A stretch of 64,000 nt of DNA from Chloroflexota bacterium (GTDB lineage: Bacteria; Chloroflexota; UBA6077; FW602-bin22): assembly GCA_004297775.1 (NCBI GenBank), contig SCUE01000035.1, positions 80,162 to 144,161 of the forward strand, written 5' to 3'. Shown here piece after piece: positions 35,147-42,972 of this stretch (positions are counted from its first letter, which is position 1; each line of letters starts with the position of its first letter). A program made the position numbers and the translations under genes. A model generated the notes under the pieces. It saw nothing but the letters and a program-made list of their open reading frames with translations. It did no database searches and was not told where the DNA came from.

Positions 35147-36505
35147 ATGCTGTTTCACGTCAAGATCACTCATGGCAAGGGCGATATTGCTTACGGCCTT
35201 GACTACTCCGAACAACAGCTCGAGCAGCGGGTGCTCGTTCCGTACAGTTCGGGGAGCAACCTCGTCGTTGGCGGAACGCTAGTCCAGATCGGTAGTGTCG
35301 GCCGCGTCCAGGTGTTCGCGAGTGAGGTGCCGTTTCAGTCATTTCTTCCGAGGATCCGAGCTCATCGCGAAGCGAGTTCGCTGATTGGATTCGGGCCTGA
35401 CGAGTCCTATCTGAACTACGTCGCGAATGAGGTCACGGAGCAGTTCATCACGGCACCGCCGGGTGCCGGCCCGAAGCCCGTGAACGCGCCCGCCAGCAGC
35501 CGCCAGCGGATGGCGTTCGTCAGCCACACGGAGAGTGATCAGGGTACTGCCAACAGGTTGACGGATCTCCTGTTGGCGGCGCTCCATTTGGACGACTCGG
35601 AGGTTCGGTGCACTTCGGTACCTGGGCACCAACTCCCCTTCGGGACCAGTATCGCCGTCCAGCTGAAGAACGACATCAGCGTCAGCGCCGTGGTGCTCGC
35701 AATCCTGACGCCACACAGCCTGCGGTCAAACTGGGTCCTATTCGAACTCGGTGCCACCTGGGGTCTGGGCAAGATGGTGGTACCGATCCTGGGACCCGGA
35801 GTCGACTTCGACGATCTTCCGGGTCCACTGGGCGCCTTTCCAGCGGTCTCCGTAGATCGGACCGACGCAAGGAATCGGATGAAAGACGCGATCAAGCAGA
35901 TTGCCTCTGCGCTGGAGGTTCAGGAGAGAACGGGCGGGCGTTCGGAAGCAAAGCTGACTGATTTCCTAGCGGCCTTGAAGGATTGGCGGCCGGCCCCCCA
36001 TGCGTTGCAGATCACCCAGGGAGAGGACGAAGGGGTGACTGGCGATCTTGCGCGGGCGCTCGTCACAGCCGACGCCGAGATCCGCAAATCGCCGACGCGT
36101 GGGGTTCAGATCGAACCGGCGCAGCTCGTCTATGCGCACTGGCGAACCGACCAGATGATCGGGTTCGACATTCCGATCGTCGTCCGGAATACCTGGGTCT
36201 ATCCGATTACCGTCGACCGCATCTCGGCGACGTACCAGGTGAGCGGTTGGGTGGAGCGTGAGATACCGGATAAACTGGAGCGTTATGTTATCCCGGGACG
36301 GGAGGCACACCAATTCAATCGGCCGATCGAGTGGACGCCAGCGACTGACCAGCGTCGCCAACTCGGTCTTGATCCGGACACCATGACCTCGGTCGAGTTC
36401 ACCGTGGCGACCAAACTGCTCTGCCTGTCTGACGGTGAGGACGTAGAGGTTCCGGGCACGATTCGGCTGACGGCGATCGTCAATCCAAAGCGCCCGAGTC
36501 CGTGA
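35147..36505 (+). CDS. TIR-domain protein, likely NAD-cleaving defence effector
   Basis: About 452 residues (ATG 35147; TTG 35135 possible). Order: an N-terminal domain of about 110 residues of unknown type (LFHVKITHGKGDIAYGLDYS), then a TIR domain: RMAFVSHTESDQGTANRLTD, VPGHQLPFGTSIAVQLKNDI and SLRSNWVLFELGATWGLGKM. The Glu of LFELG is the expected catalytic residue of TIR NADases. A C-terminal beta-rich domain of about 170 residues (FDIPIVVRNTWVYPITVDRI) follows. It lies 78 bases after the ATPase gene on the same strand and may be its effector. A truncated copy of the TIR part lies at 32203-32511. Confidence 0.8.
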   Translation: MLFHVKITHGKGDIAYGLDYSEQQLEQRVLVPYSSGSNLVVGGTLVQIGSVGRVQVFASEVPFQSFLPRIRAHREASSLIGFGPDESYLNYVANEVTEQFITAPPGAGPKPVNAPASSRQRMAFVSHTESDQGTANRLTDLLLAALHLDDSEVRCTSVPGHQLPFGTSIAVQLKNDISVSAVVLAILTPHSLRSNWVLFELGATWGLGKMVVPILGPGVDFDDLPGPLGAFPAVSVDRTDARNRMKDAIKQIASALEVQERTGGRSEAKLTDFLAALKDWRPAPHALQITQGEDEGVTGDLARALVTADAEIRKSPTRGVQIEPAQLVYAHWRTDQMIGFDIPIVVRNTWVYPITVDRISATYQVSGWVEREIPDKLERYVIPGREAHQFNRPIEWTPATDQRRQLGLDPDTMTSVEFTVATKLLCLSDGEDVEVPGTIRLTAIVNPKRPSP

Positions 36506-36554
36506 CACGCCGCTTGACGGCTTCCTTTTCGATCTCAGCTAGAGGCACGCGCCG

Positions 36555-37130
36555 CTACGCCGAGCCGGCTCGCCCGCGCCGGATCTCGCGTCGCAGGTGG
36601 CGCGCGGCCGCGTCGGCGATTGCTTGTTCGAGCCGCGTCATCTCGGCAGTCTCGGACGTCGTCAGAACGGCACCGTCCTCCACCTTGTCGTGAAGTGCAC
36701 TCAGGGACCCGGCGATGTCACGCGGGATTGCGGCCAGCAACTCCCGCCTCCAGGCGAGGCGCGCATCGTCAAGATCGGGCGCGGACGCTGTCTGTCGCGG
36801 TTCGATCCGCGAGCGCTCGATCTCTTGCTCGACGGCCTGGCGCGAGATCATCGTCCGGACTCCGCGCTTGACGGCCGACAGGCGGCCCGCGGCGACCCAG
36901 TTGCGGACGGTCTGGTTGCTGAGCCCCAACGCGATCGCCGCATCGCCGGTGGTCAGCAGATCGCGGCGACGATTCGGCCGAAGCTCCCGCAGCACGACTT
37001 CCGCCAGATCGCGCACGAACCCGACCGCGTCAGCGTCTTCGCCCCGCCCGGCTCGACGCAACTCCTCGATGTGTTCGCCGACCCTGCGAAGATGGGGATC
37101 GGCGGCGGCGAGCGAACCGGCGGTGACCAT
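36555..37130 (-). CDS. MerR/excisionase-type HTH protein, possible orphan antitoxin
   Basis: 191 residues. The central HTH, LLTTGDAAIALGLSNQTVRN, WVAAGRLSAVKRGVRTMISR, belongs to the excisionase-like group that often serves as antitoxin to a toxin encoded directly downstream. Here the downstream sequence runs straight into the end of the TIR gene, so no partner remains. Flanking regions are charged helices. DNA binding is inferred from the HTH only. Confidence 0.65.
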   Translation of the reverse strand: MVTAGSLAAADPHLRRVGEHIEELRRAGRGEDADAVGFVRDLAEVVLRELRPNRRRDLLTTGDAAIALGLSNQTVRNWVAAGRLSAVKRGVRTMISRQAVEQEIERSRIEPRQTASAPDLDDARLAWRRELLAAIPRDIAGSLSALHDKVEDGAVLTTSETAEMTRLEQAIADAAARHLRREIRRGRAGSA

Positions 37131-37428
37131 GCTGCGCCTCGATTCAATGAGACTCAGGGCGAATCGTAGCCAACAACGCGCAGATCCTCAAGAAGCACCA
37201 CATTGTCAAATCAGCGGAGCGGCGCGGCGCGGCAGCCGCGCATCGGCGTGGCTGAATAGTTGCTTGTAGCTTGCGCAGAAGTGATCCAGACCCTGGCCGC
37301 CGAGATCAAGTCGATCTTTGGTGTGATAGCCGAAGAGTTGCGGACAGACGCTACTCGCTGGTCAGTCAAATCGAACGGGAAAATTGTACACTCGTGAGGT
37401 AGGTAATTCTACGCAAGCAGGTGTGGTG
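37131..37428. other. Intergenic region with scrap of maturase gene
   Basis: About 300 bases between two divergent HTH genes. It contains the maturase-like fragment listed separately and an AT-rich stretch (37350-37410) in which promoters for the DUF433 gene may lie. No complete gene is visible. Confidence 0.5.
37229..37303 (-). pseudogene. Fragment of an anaerobic sulfatase maturase gene
   Basis: On the minus strand GLDHFCASYKQLFSHADARL matches PDYFCASYMQLFSHADARLR of the maturase gene (38842-40092, at about 39005-39085). Similarity covers about 75 bases and stops abruptly at both ends. Confidence 0.6.
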
Positions 37429-38097
37429 ATGGTCGGTGCTTCAGTCGAGTTCTCCGTGAAGGAAGTCGCCGCGATTGTCGGCGTGCCCGAATTGACCGTG
37501 CGCAAGGCGATCGCGGCGCGGGCGGTGGCACCCCGGGCCGCTATGACTGGCCGCGCGGTGCGATACCGCTTTGCCCCGAGGGATCTCGTGTTCGTGAAGC
37601 TCGTCACGAGCTTCCCACTGGCCTTACTCCGGTCGGATAAGGCCGCGATCCGCGCGCTCGTTCGCGACGGTCGCCGATCCGCCGGTCGATGGAGCGTGCG
37701 GGAGGATGACCTCGTGGCCTCGGAGAGCGGCGTCGAGATCAATGTGCCGCTCGAGCCTGTTCGGAGCCAGATCGCGGAAGGAATACGCATCTTCGAGGTC
37801 GGCCGGACTCGCATCGTGTCCAACCCGGAAGTGATAGATGGCGAGCCAGTCTTCGCCGGCACTCGAGTCCCGCTGGCGCATGTCGCGGCGCTCTTCGCGA
37901 AGGGCGTGCCGATCGCAGAGATGAGGGAAGATTTTCCGCGCCTCAGCGAGGACGATCTTGCTTACGCCCGGATGGTGGCCCGGATGAAGCGCGATCCCGG
38001 TCGTCCACGCAAGACACCCATCACGTTGCTGCGGGATGGCGAGATCGTGGCCGCGGTGACCGAGCCGGCTGGAAAGCGTGAAGATTCTCCTCGATGA
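37429..38097 (+). CDS. DUF433 antitoxin with N-terminal MerR-like HTH
   Basis: 222 residues from ATG 37429. The N-terminal HTH reads FSVKEVAAIVGVPELTVRKA with a wing region YRFAPRDLVFVKLV. The C-terminal DUF433 domain is RIVSNPEVIDGEPVFAGTRV, PLAHVAALFAKGVPIAEMRE and FPRLSEDDLAYA. DUF433 proteins normally precede and overlap a PIN-like DUF5615 toxin that begins MKILLDE. Here the overlap and those seven codons are present, but the rest of the toxin is gone (next entries). Confidence 0.8.
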   Translation: MVGASVEFSVKEVAAIVGVPELTVRKAIAARAVAPRAAMTGRAVRYRFAPRDLVFVKLVTSFPLALLRSDKAAIRALVRDGRRSAGRWSVREDDLVASESGVEINVPLEPVRSQIAEGIRIFEVGRTRIVSNPEVIDGEPVFAGTRVPLAHVAALFAKGVPIAEMREDFPRLSEDDLAYARMVARMKRDPGRPRKTPITLLRDGEIVAAVTEPAGKREDSPR

Positions 38098-38125
38098 ATA
38101 TCGAAAGATAGGAGTGTTTGCACAG
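38078..38125 (+). pseudogene. 5' stub of a DUF5615 PIN-like toxin gene
   Basis: GTG at 38078, overlapping the DUF433 stop by 20 bases, encodes KILLDE after the start, the invariant opening of DUF5615 toxins. Homology ends there; the frame continues into the metallopeptidase-like gene. The toxin was evidently deleted at this join. Confidence 0.5.
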
Positions 38126-38608
38126 ATGGAGGGCGTTGATGTGAAATACCACGAGGCGGGTCACGCGGTTGTGGCGCACCTCGTCGGGTGCACTCTCATC
38201 CGAGTGTCAGCGCGGCCAAACGGCGCTGAGCTTGGCCACACCGAGCAGTCGCGTCCGCGCGGTCGCTACCGACACTTCGATGCGCTCACAGTCACATACG
38301 CCGGGCACGCGGCGACGGCGATTCGGAACGGCACTCCGCCACCGTTGCTAGACACACGTGCCCCGTGGCCTCAGGTGATCGATGGCGATTTTCTGGTTGC
38401 CGATTCGATCGTGAAGCGGATGCATCGGCGAATCAACGACGGGGAGGACGTGAAACGGCGCTGCAGAGTCCGTGCGCAACGTCTGCTCTCGATGCCCGCG
38501 CATTGGCGAGCAGTTGAGGCGATCGTCACAGGGTTGAGTGAGCACAACGTTCTGGATGGCAGCGAGGCGCATCGCATCATTACAGCATCAATCGCCCGGG
38601 GTTTGTAG
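38126..38608 (+). CDS. Small HEAGH metallopeptidase-like protein (M41-like)
   Basis: About 160 residues from ATG 38126 (AGGAG 12 bases upstream); a reading from 38078 would add the toxin stub. VKYHEAGHAVVAHLVGC is a zinc-binding HExxH helix like that of FtsH-type (M41) peptidases. ALTVTYAGHAATAIRNG and GDFLVADSIVKRMHRRI resemble the following M41 helices, in which a third metal ligand (Asp) is expected. There is no AAA ATPase domain and no membrane helix, so it is a stand-alone soluble relative. Such genes occur in accessory DNA; the substrate is unknown. Confidence 0.62.
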   Translation: MEGVDVKYHEAGHAVVAHLVGCTLIRVSARPNGAELGHTEQSRPRGRYRHFDALTVTYAGHAATAIRNGTPPPLLDTRAPWPQVIDGDFLVADSIVKRMHRRINDGEDVKRRCRVRAQRLLSMPAHWRAVEAIVTGLSEHNVLDGSEAHRIITASIARGL

Positions 38609-38632
38609 CGGTCCGGGACCCTTCCACTTCAC

Positions 38633-38656
38633 AAGCCGGATGGAATGGTCCGGCTT
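38633..38656. terminator. Hairpin downstream of the M41-like gene
   Basis: AAGCCGGA (38633-38640) and TCCGGCTT (38649-38656) pair perfectly with an 8-base loop, 24 bases after the stop codon. No T-run follows, so intrinsic termination is only a possibility. Confidence 0.4.
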
Positions 38657-38715
38657 GATCATCAGGGAATGGCTTGGCGCCTCGTGCGCCGCCGAACTCG
38701 GGCCAGACTGCGTCA

Positions 38716-38808
38716 ATGCCGTCCCTCAGCTGGACCGATCGCGCCGGGCTTCAACGGGCCGAGGTGTCCGACGCGTTCGTCCAGAAAGCGATCGTCCCGG
38801 CGCGGTAG
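38716..38808 (+). pseudogene. 5' scrap of a phosphotransferase gene
   Basis: ATG at 38716 encodes LSWTDRAGLQRAEVSDAFVQ and stops after 30 residues. This matches LQWIDRAGPQRAEVPDTFIQ, the N terminus of the intact kinase at 49763-50713. Only the first 27 codons or so remain before the sequence changes. Confidence 0.6.
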
Positions 38809-38841
38809 GACCCGATCCGCACGGGTTGTGGCCCTGTTCGC

Positions 38842-40092
38842 CTACACCCGGAACACATACGACCGCGCCGCGTCGGGCGCGCCGCAGCAGTGCCGCTGTT
38901 TCTTGCCCGAGCCGCACGGGCAAACGTCGCCTTTACGATCGGCCAGCTTCGGTTCGAGACGCAGTTGATGCAGGTATCGCTGGCGCCGCTGGACGTGTGA
39001 CGTCAGTTCGCGCAGCCGCGCATCGGCGTGGCTGAATAGCTGCATGTAGCTTGCGCAGAAGTAATCCGGGACCTGGCCGCCGCCATCCTCGGCCCGGTTG
39101 CGTGGGCAGCCCGACTTGCAGACGGCGAGCCACTCGCACTCCTGGCACGCGGAAGGCAGGGGGCGCTTCTGGCGGATGAATGCGGCGCGGATCGGGCTGT
39201 ACAGCACCTCGCGCAGCGGCTGCTCGACGACGTTGCCGAGCTTCCAGCGCGGGTGAATGTAGAAGTCGCACGGGTACGCGTCGCCGTTGTACTCGACCAC
39301 GATGCCGGCGTCGCATTTGTCGTCGTGGACACAGAGGTCGTTCGGCACGCCGACGTAGCTCTGCAGGAAGTTGTCGAAGGTGCGAATGGACAGACTGGGT
39401 TGCCCATCCTGGTGCCACTCGTCGAAGGCGGAGGTCAGGAATGCGCCGTACTCTTCGCGGGTAACCTGAAAGACCGGCGGCTTCTCCGGCTCCATCGCCT
39501 GGAAGTCCATACAGGGGATGAATTGGACGTGGGTGAAGCCCTGTTCGCGATAGAAGGCCATCAGCTCGCCGGGGTGACCGACGTTGTGCGGCCCGAGCAC
39601 GCAGAGGACGTTGAAGTCAATACCGTGACGCCGCAGCACGTCGATTCCGCGCATCACGAGGTCGAAGCTGCCGCGCCCCGACTTGGCGCGCCGCTGCTGG
39701 TCATGGATCGGCTGGGGGCCGTCGAGGCTGATGCCGACCAGGAAGTTGTAGCGTTTGAGGAACGCGCCCCACTCGTCGTCCAGCAAGAGGCCGTTCGTCT
39801 GCAGGGCGTTGGCGATGGTCGTACCTGGGCGCGCGTGGTGGGCCTGGAGTGCGACGACGCGCTCGAAGAACGGCAAACCGGCCAGCGTCGGCTCGCCGCC
39901 CTGCCAGGCGAAGGAGGCCGCCCGGGCGTCGGCGACGTAGGCCATGTATTGAGGGATGAACGTCTCGAGCAACCGCGGATCGATTCGCCGCCGCACGCGC
40001 GTACCCTCTAGCGACTCGCGGTAGTAGCAATACGCGCAATCGAGGTTGCAGTCGGTCGAGACTGTCTTGAACATGACCGAGAGCGGCGGCAC
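38842..40092 (-). CDS. Anaerobic sulfatase-maturating radical SAM enzyme with SEC-C tail
   Basis: 416 residues from GTG 40092 (AAGG upstream). DCNLDCAYCYY carries the radical SAM Cys triad (15, 19, 22). FAWQGGEPTLAGLPFF and GISLDGPQPIHD are typical of anSME. SPASM cysteines follow in DLCVHDDKC, CDFYIHP and ACQECEWLAVCKSGCPRNR. The end, CPCGSGKKQRHCCG (about 390-403), is a SEC-C zinc motif. The enzyme oxidises the active-site Cys or Ser of sulfatases to formylglycine without oxygen. It is the last gene of the sulfatase/ABC operon, 16 bases after sulfatase 2. Confidence 0.92.
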   Translation of the reverse strand: MPPLSVMFKTVSTDCNLDCAYCYYRESLEGTRVRRRIDPRLLETFIPQYMAYVADARAASFAWQGGEPTLAGLPFFERVVALQAHHARPGTTIANALQTNGLLLDDEWGAFLKRYNFLVGISLDGPQPIHDQQRRAKSGRGSFDLVMRGIDVLRRHGIDFNVLCVLGPHNVGHPGELMAFYREQGFTHVQFIPCMDFQAMEPEKPPVFQVTREEYGAFLTSAFDEWHQDGQPSLSIRTFDNFLQSYVGVPNDLCVHDDKCDAGIVVEYNGDAYPCDFYIHPRWKLGNVVEQPLREVLYSPIRAAFIRQKRPLPSACQECEWLAVCKSGCPRNRAEDGGGQVPDYFCASYMQLFSHADARLRELTSHVQRRQRYLHQLRLEPKLADRKGDVCPCGSGKKQRHCCGAPDAARSYVFRV

Positions 40093-40108
40093 GCCGGTAC
40101 CTTACCGG

Positions 40109-41560
40109 TCAGACCAAGTTCGGGTAAACCCGCGTCCAGCCTTCGCGGCCGAACTCCGCCGATTGCGAGAGGTCGGCGCCCCCGATCTGAAGCGCGAAGT
40201 GGGAGGACGAAACGCCGGCCATGACGGCCTGGGTGAGGCGGGCGTCGAGGTCGCGGAAGACGGGCAAGCACGCCGGGTCGGCGACGCGGTTGCGTTGTTC
40301 GAGCGGGTCCTCGCGCAGATTGAAGAGCAGGACCTCGCCGGTCGAGTACTTGGCCAGGCGCCAGGGACCATCCTGGATCATCCAGCCGCCGGCCAGCGCG
40401 CCGATCAGCGCCTCCGGAGCACGGCCGGTCGTGCCGTCCAGGCCGACGCCCGGAAGCGGGCGAGAGTCCATATGGTGTGGCACGTCGGCGCCACCGAGCC
40501 GGAGCAGCGTCGCGGTGACGTCGGTGAGCGTGACCAGATCGTCGCGGACGGTCGCGACGGCTCCGGGGGTGGCGACGATCATCGGCACCTGAAAGCTCGA
40601 CTGGAAGTAGGTGCTCTTGCCGATCAAGTCCTGGTCGCCCAGGGCATCGCCGTGGTCGGAGGCGAACACGATCGCGGTGTTGTCGGCCAGACCGTGGTCG
40701 CGCAGCGTGTCGACGATCCGCCCAACCATCCGGTCGATCTGGCGCACCTCCGCGGCGTAGTGCGCCCGCACGCGCATCTTCTGGTCGCGTGTGAACTCTG
40801 AGTGGTCGACGCCGTTCCAGGGCCGCTTGTTCGAGGCGATGGTCTGCTCGCGGAGGAGCGGGGTGTTGCCAGCGTTCGGCACCGGCTCGGGCAGCTCGCC
40901 GACGTCGACGTCGTCGAGGAACTCACCGCAGGGGTCGTAGGGACAGTGCGGACCGGGGAACCCGACCATCATGGCGAACGGTCCGGCCTGGCCGTGCCGC
41001 TCGATGAACCGGCAGGCCTCCTCCCCGACCCAGTGGTCGACCTGCATCTCCCAGGGCAGCAGGTTCACGATCGCGCCTTTGTTCTCGAAGTAGCCAGCAT
41101 GCTCGTTGCCGTGGTACTTCCGGTGTCCTTGCGCATGCAGGAAGTGGAAGTAGTCATCGCGGACGTGCAGCCAGCGCTTGTCCTCGGCGATCGCGCGATA
41201 CTGGAAGCCGTGCCGCGCGTCCCACGGGTAGAAGTGCATCTTTCCGATCGCGGCCGTGTAGTAGCCGCGCTCGGCGAGCAGCTCCGGCCAGGTCGCCAGG
41301 CCGCAAGCGCGGTAGTCAGGGCGAATCCAGTGAGTGTTGTCGAGCACCCCGGTGCGCAACGCGTGCATCCCGAGCATGAGCGACGCGCGCGCGGGCACGC
41401 AGACCGGATGGAGGGAATAGGCGCTGCCGAAACGGACGCCTCGCTCGGCCAGCGCGTCGATATTGGGGGTTTCGACCGAGCGCCCGCCGTAGCAGCCCAG
41501 GAAATCGGGCCTGAGCTGGTCGGGCATAAGGAAGACGAGGTTCGGACGCTCGGTCGACAT
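40109..41560 (-). CDS. Sulfatase 2 (Cys-type)
   Basis: 483 residues. NLVFLMPDQLRPDFLGCYGG holds metal ligands, CVPARASLMLG has Cys54 as the formylglycine precursor, and VFASDHGDALGDQDLIGKST gives the second metal set. No signal peptide. It lies 13 bases after the binding-protein gene and just before the maturase that should activate it. The operon context suggests that an imported sulfated sugar or other sulfate ester is desulfated in the cytoplasm. Confidence 0.92.
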   Translation of the reverse strand: MSTERPNLVFLMPDQLRPDFLGCYGGRSVETPNIDALAERGVRFGSAYSLHPVCVPARASLMLGMHALRTGVLDNTHWIRPDYRACGLATWPELLAERGYYTAAIGKMHFYPWDARHGFQYRAIAEDKRWLHVRDDYFHFLHAQGHRKYHGNEHAGYFENKGAIVNLLPWEMQVDHWVGEEACRFIERHGQAGPFAMMVGFPGPHCPYDPCGEFLDDVDVGELPEPVPNAGNTPLLREQTIASNKRPWNGVDHSEFTRDQKMRVRAHYAAEVRQIDRMVGRIVDTLRDHGLADNTAIVFASDHGDALGDQDLIGKSTYFQSSFQVPMIVATPGAVATVRDDLVTLTDVTATLLRLGGADVPHHMDSRPLPGVGLDGTTGRAPEALIGALAGGWMIQDGPWRLAKYSTGEVLLFNLREDPLEQRNRVADPACLPVFRDLDARLTQAVMAGVSSSHFALQIGGADLSQSAEFGREGWTRVYPNLV

Positions 41561-41573
41561 CGGCCAGACCTAC

Positions 41574-42972
41574 CTAACCCTTGAAGTGGGCATCACCCTT
41601 TTCCTTGATGGTCTTGGCGACAGCGGCGGCGTCGGCCTTGTTGTTCCAGAGAAGGTCCATGCTCGGCGTGACCGTCTCACGGAACGCCTGCGGCCACTTG
41701 ACGTGGACCGGGTCCCGCACGACGTAGCCCTGCGCCTGCACGAAGCCCTTGGCATTTTTGGGACGTTCGGGGTTCACGAATTCCTTGGAATTCGCGACGG
41801 CCGGGCGGGAAGGTGTCGTGCCCCCCCACGGCGACTTCTTGCAGCTGCGCCTTCTCAGACGTGATGTGCTTCAGAAACTTCCAGGCCTGATCGGGGTTCT
41901 TGCTTGCGCCGGTGATCGCCCAGGCGATGCCGCCACCGCCAGTGCCGCGCTTGCCGCCCTTGCCGACCGGAATTGGCGCGACATCCCAGTTCATCTTGTC
42001 GAATCGGCGGTAGGCCGACGCTGATGTCGGGTTGTCGATCACCATCGCGACCTTGCCGGTCCCGAAGAAGTTCTGCATGCCCATGTCCGCGTCGGCATCA
42101 GGCGTCGGCGCGACCTTGTGCTTGTAGATCAGGTCCTGCATGAACTGGAGTGATTCGACCGCCGCCGGCTGGGTCAGCGCGACGTCGGTCGCGACGCCCC
42201 GACCATCCCTGTTCACCACCACGCCACCGTTCGAGTACACGAACGTGGCCCACGGGCGCCAGGCGCGATTGACCAGCACGCCCCATTGGGTCGTCTTGCC
42301 GCCCTCCTGGAGCGTCAGCGCCCGGGCGGTCTCGAGATACTTCTCAAAGGTCCAGGTCTTGTCCTCCCAGTCGGTCGGCGGAAGTGGGACCTTGGCCTTC
42401 TCGAAGAGGTCGATGTTGTAGTAGACGTTCTGATTGCCGTAGTCGCGCGGCAGCGCCCAGAGCTTGCCCTCCCAGCGGTTCAGTTCGACCGCCTGGGGCA
42501 GGAAGCTCTCAATGTCGTACTTGTCAACCTTGATGTAGTCGTCGATCGCATGAACGAGCTTCCGCTCGACGGCCGCGTTGACCGGCACGATCTCCTGGTA
42601 GAGAATGAAGAGGTCAGGCGGAGTGCCGCCGGCGATGAGCGTGATGACCTTGTCGGTCATCGGCTGGCCGCCGACGACCGTAACCGTCTCGGCCGCGATC
42701 CCTGGATTCGCGGCGCTGAATTCCTTGGCGTAGTTCTCGTAGACCTTCTGATTCGCGCCGCCGATGCCGTTGTAGAGCGAGAGCTTGACCGCGTCCGCCT
42801 TGACCGGCGCGGCCGCGGCCGGCTTCGGCGCCTCGACTGGCTTTGCAACCTCGGCTGGCTTGGCCGGTTCGGCCGCCTTTGCCGGCTCGGTCGGCTTCGC
42901 GGTTGGACCGCAGGCAACCAGTGCGACCGTGCCTGCCCACGCCAAGAAACTGCGTCGCGAGAGTATTTTCAT
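41574..42972 (-). CDS. Solute-binding lipoprotein with a one-base frameshift near its C terminus
   Basis: ABC importer binding protein. ATG 42972 opens MKILSRRSFLAWAGTVALVA with lipobox VAC, then an Ala/Lys/Pro/Glu linker. The body (YNGIGGANQKVYENYAKEFS, TDWEDKTWTFEKYLETARAL) runs in frame to EVAVGG. There a run of seven G (41821-41827) shifts the frame. With six G the protein would continue TTPSRPAVANSKEFVNPERP, NAKGFVQAQGYVVRD to the stop at 41574, as in relatives (about 466 residues). Either a sequencing error, a phase-variable tract or a recent mutation. Its start overlaps the permease stop (ATGA). Confidence 0.85.

Noticed and set aside
41775..41795. GAATTCC/GGAATTC inverted repeat as an operator
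   Set aside because: It lies within the coding sequence of the binding protein (SKEF codons) and has a natural coding explanation.
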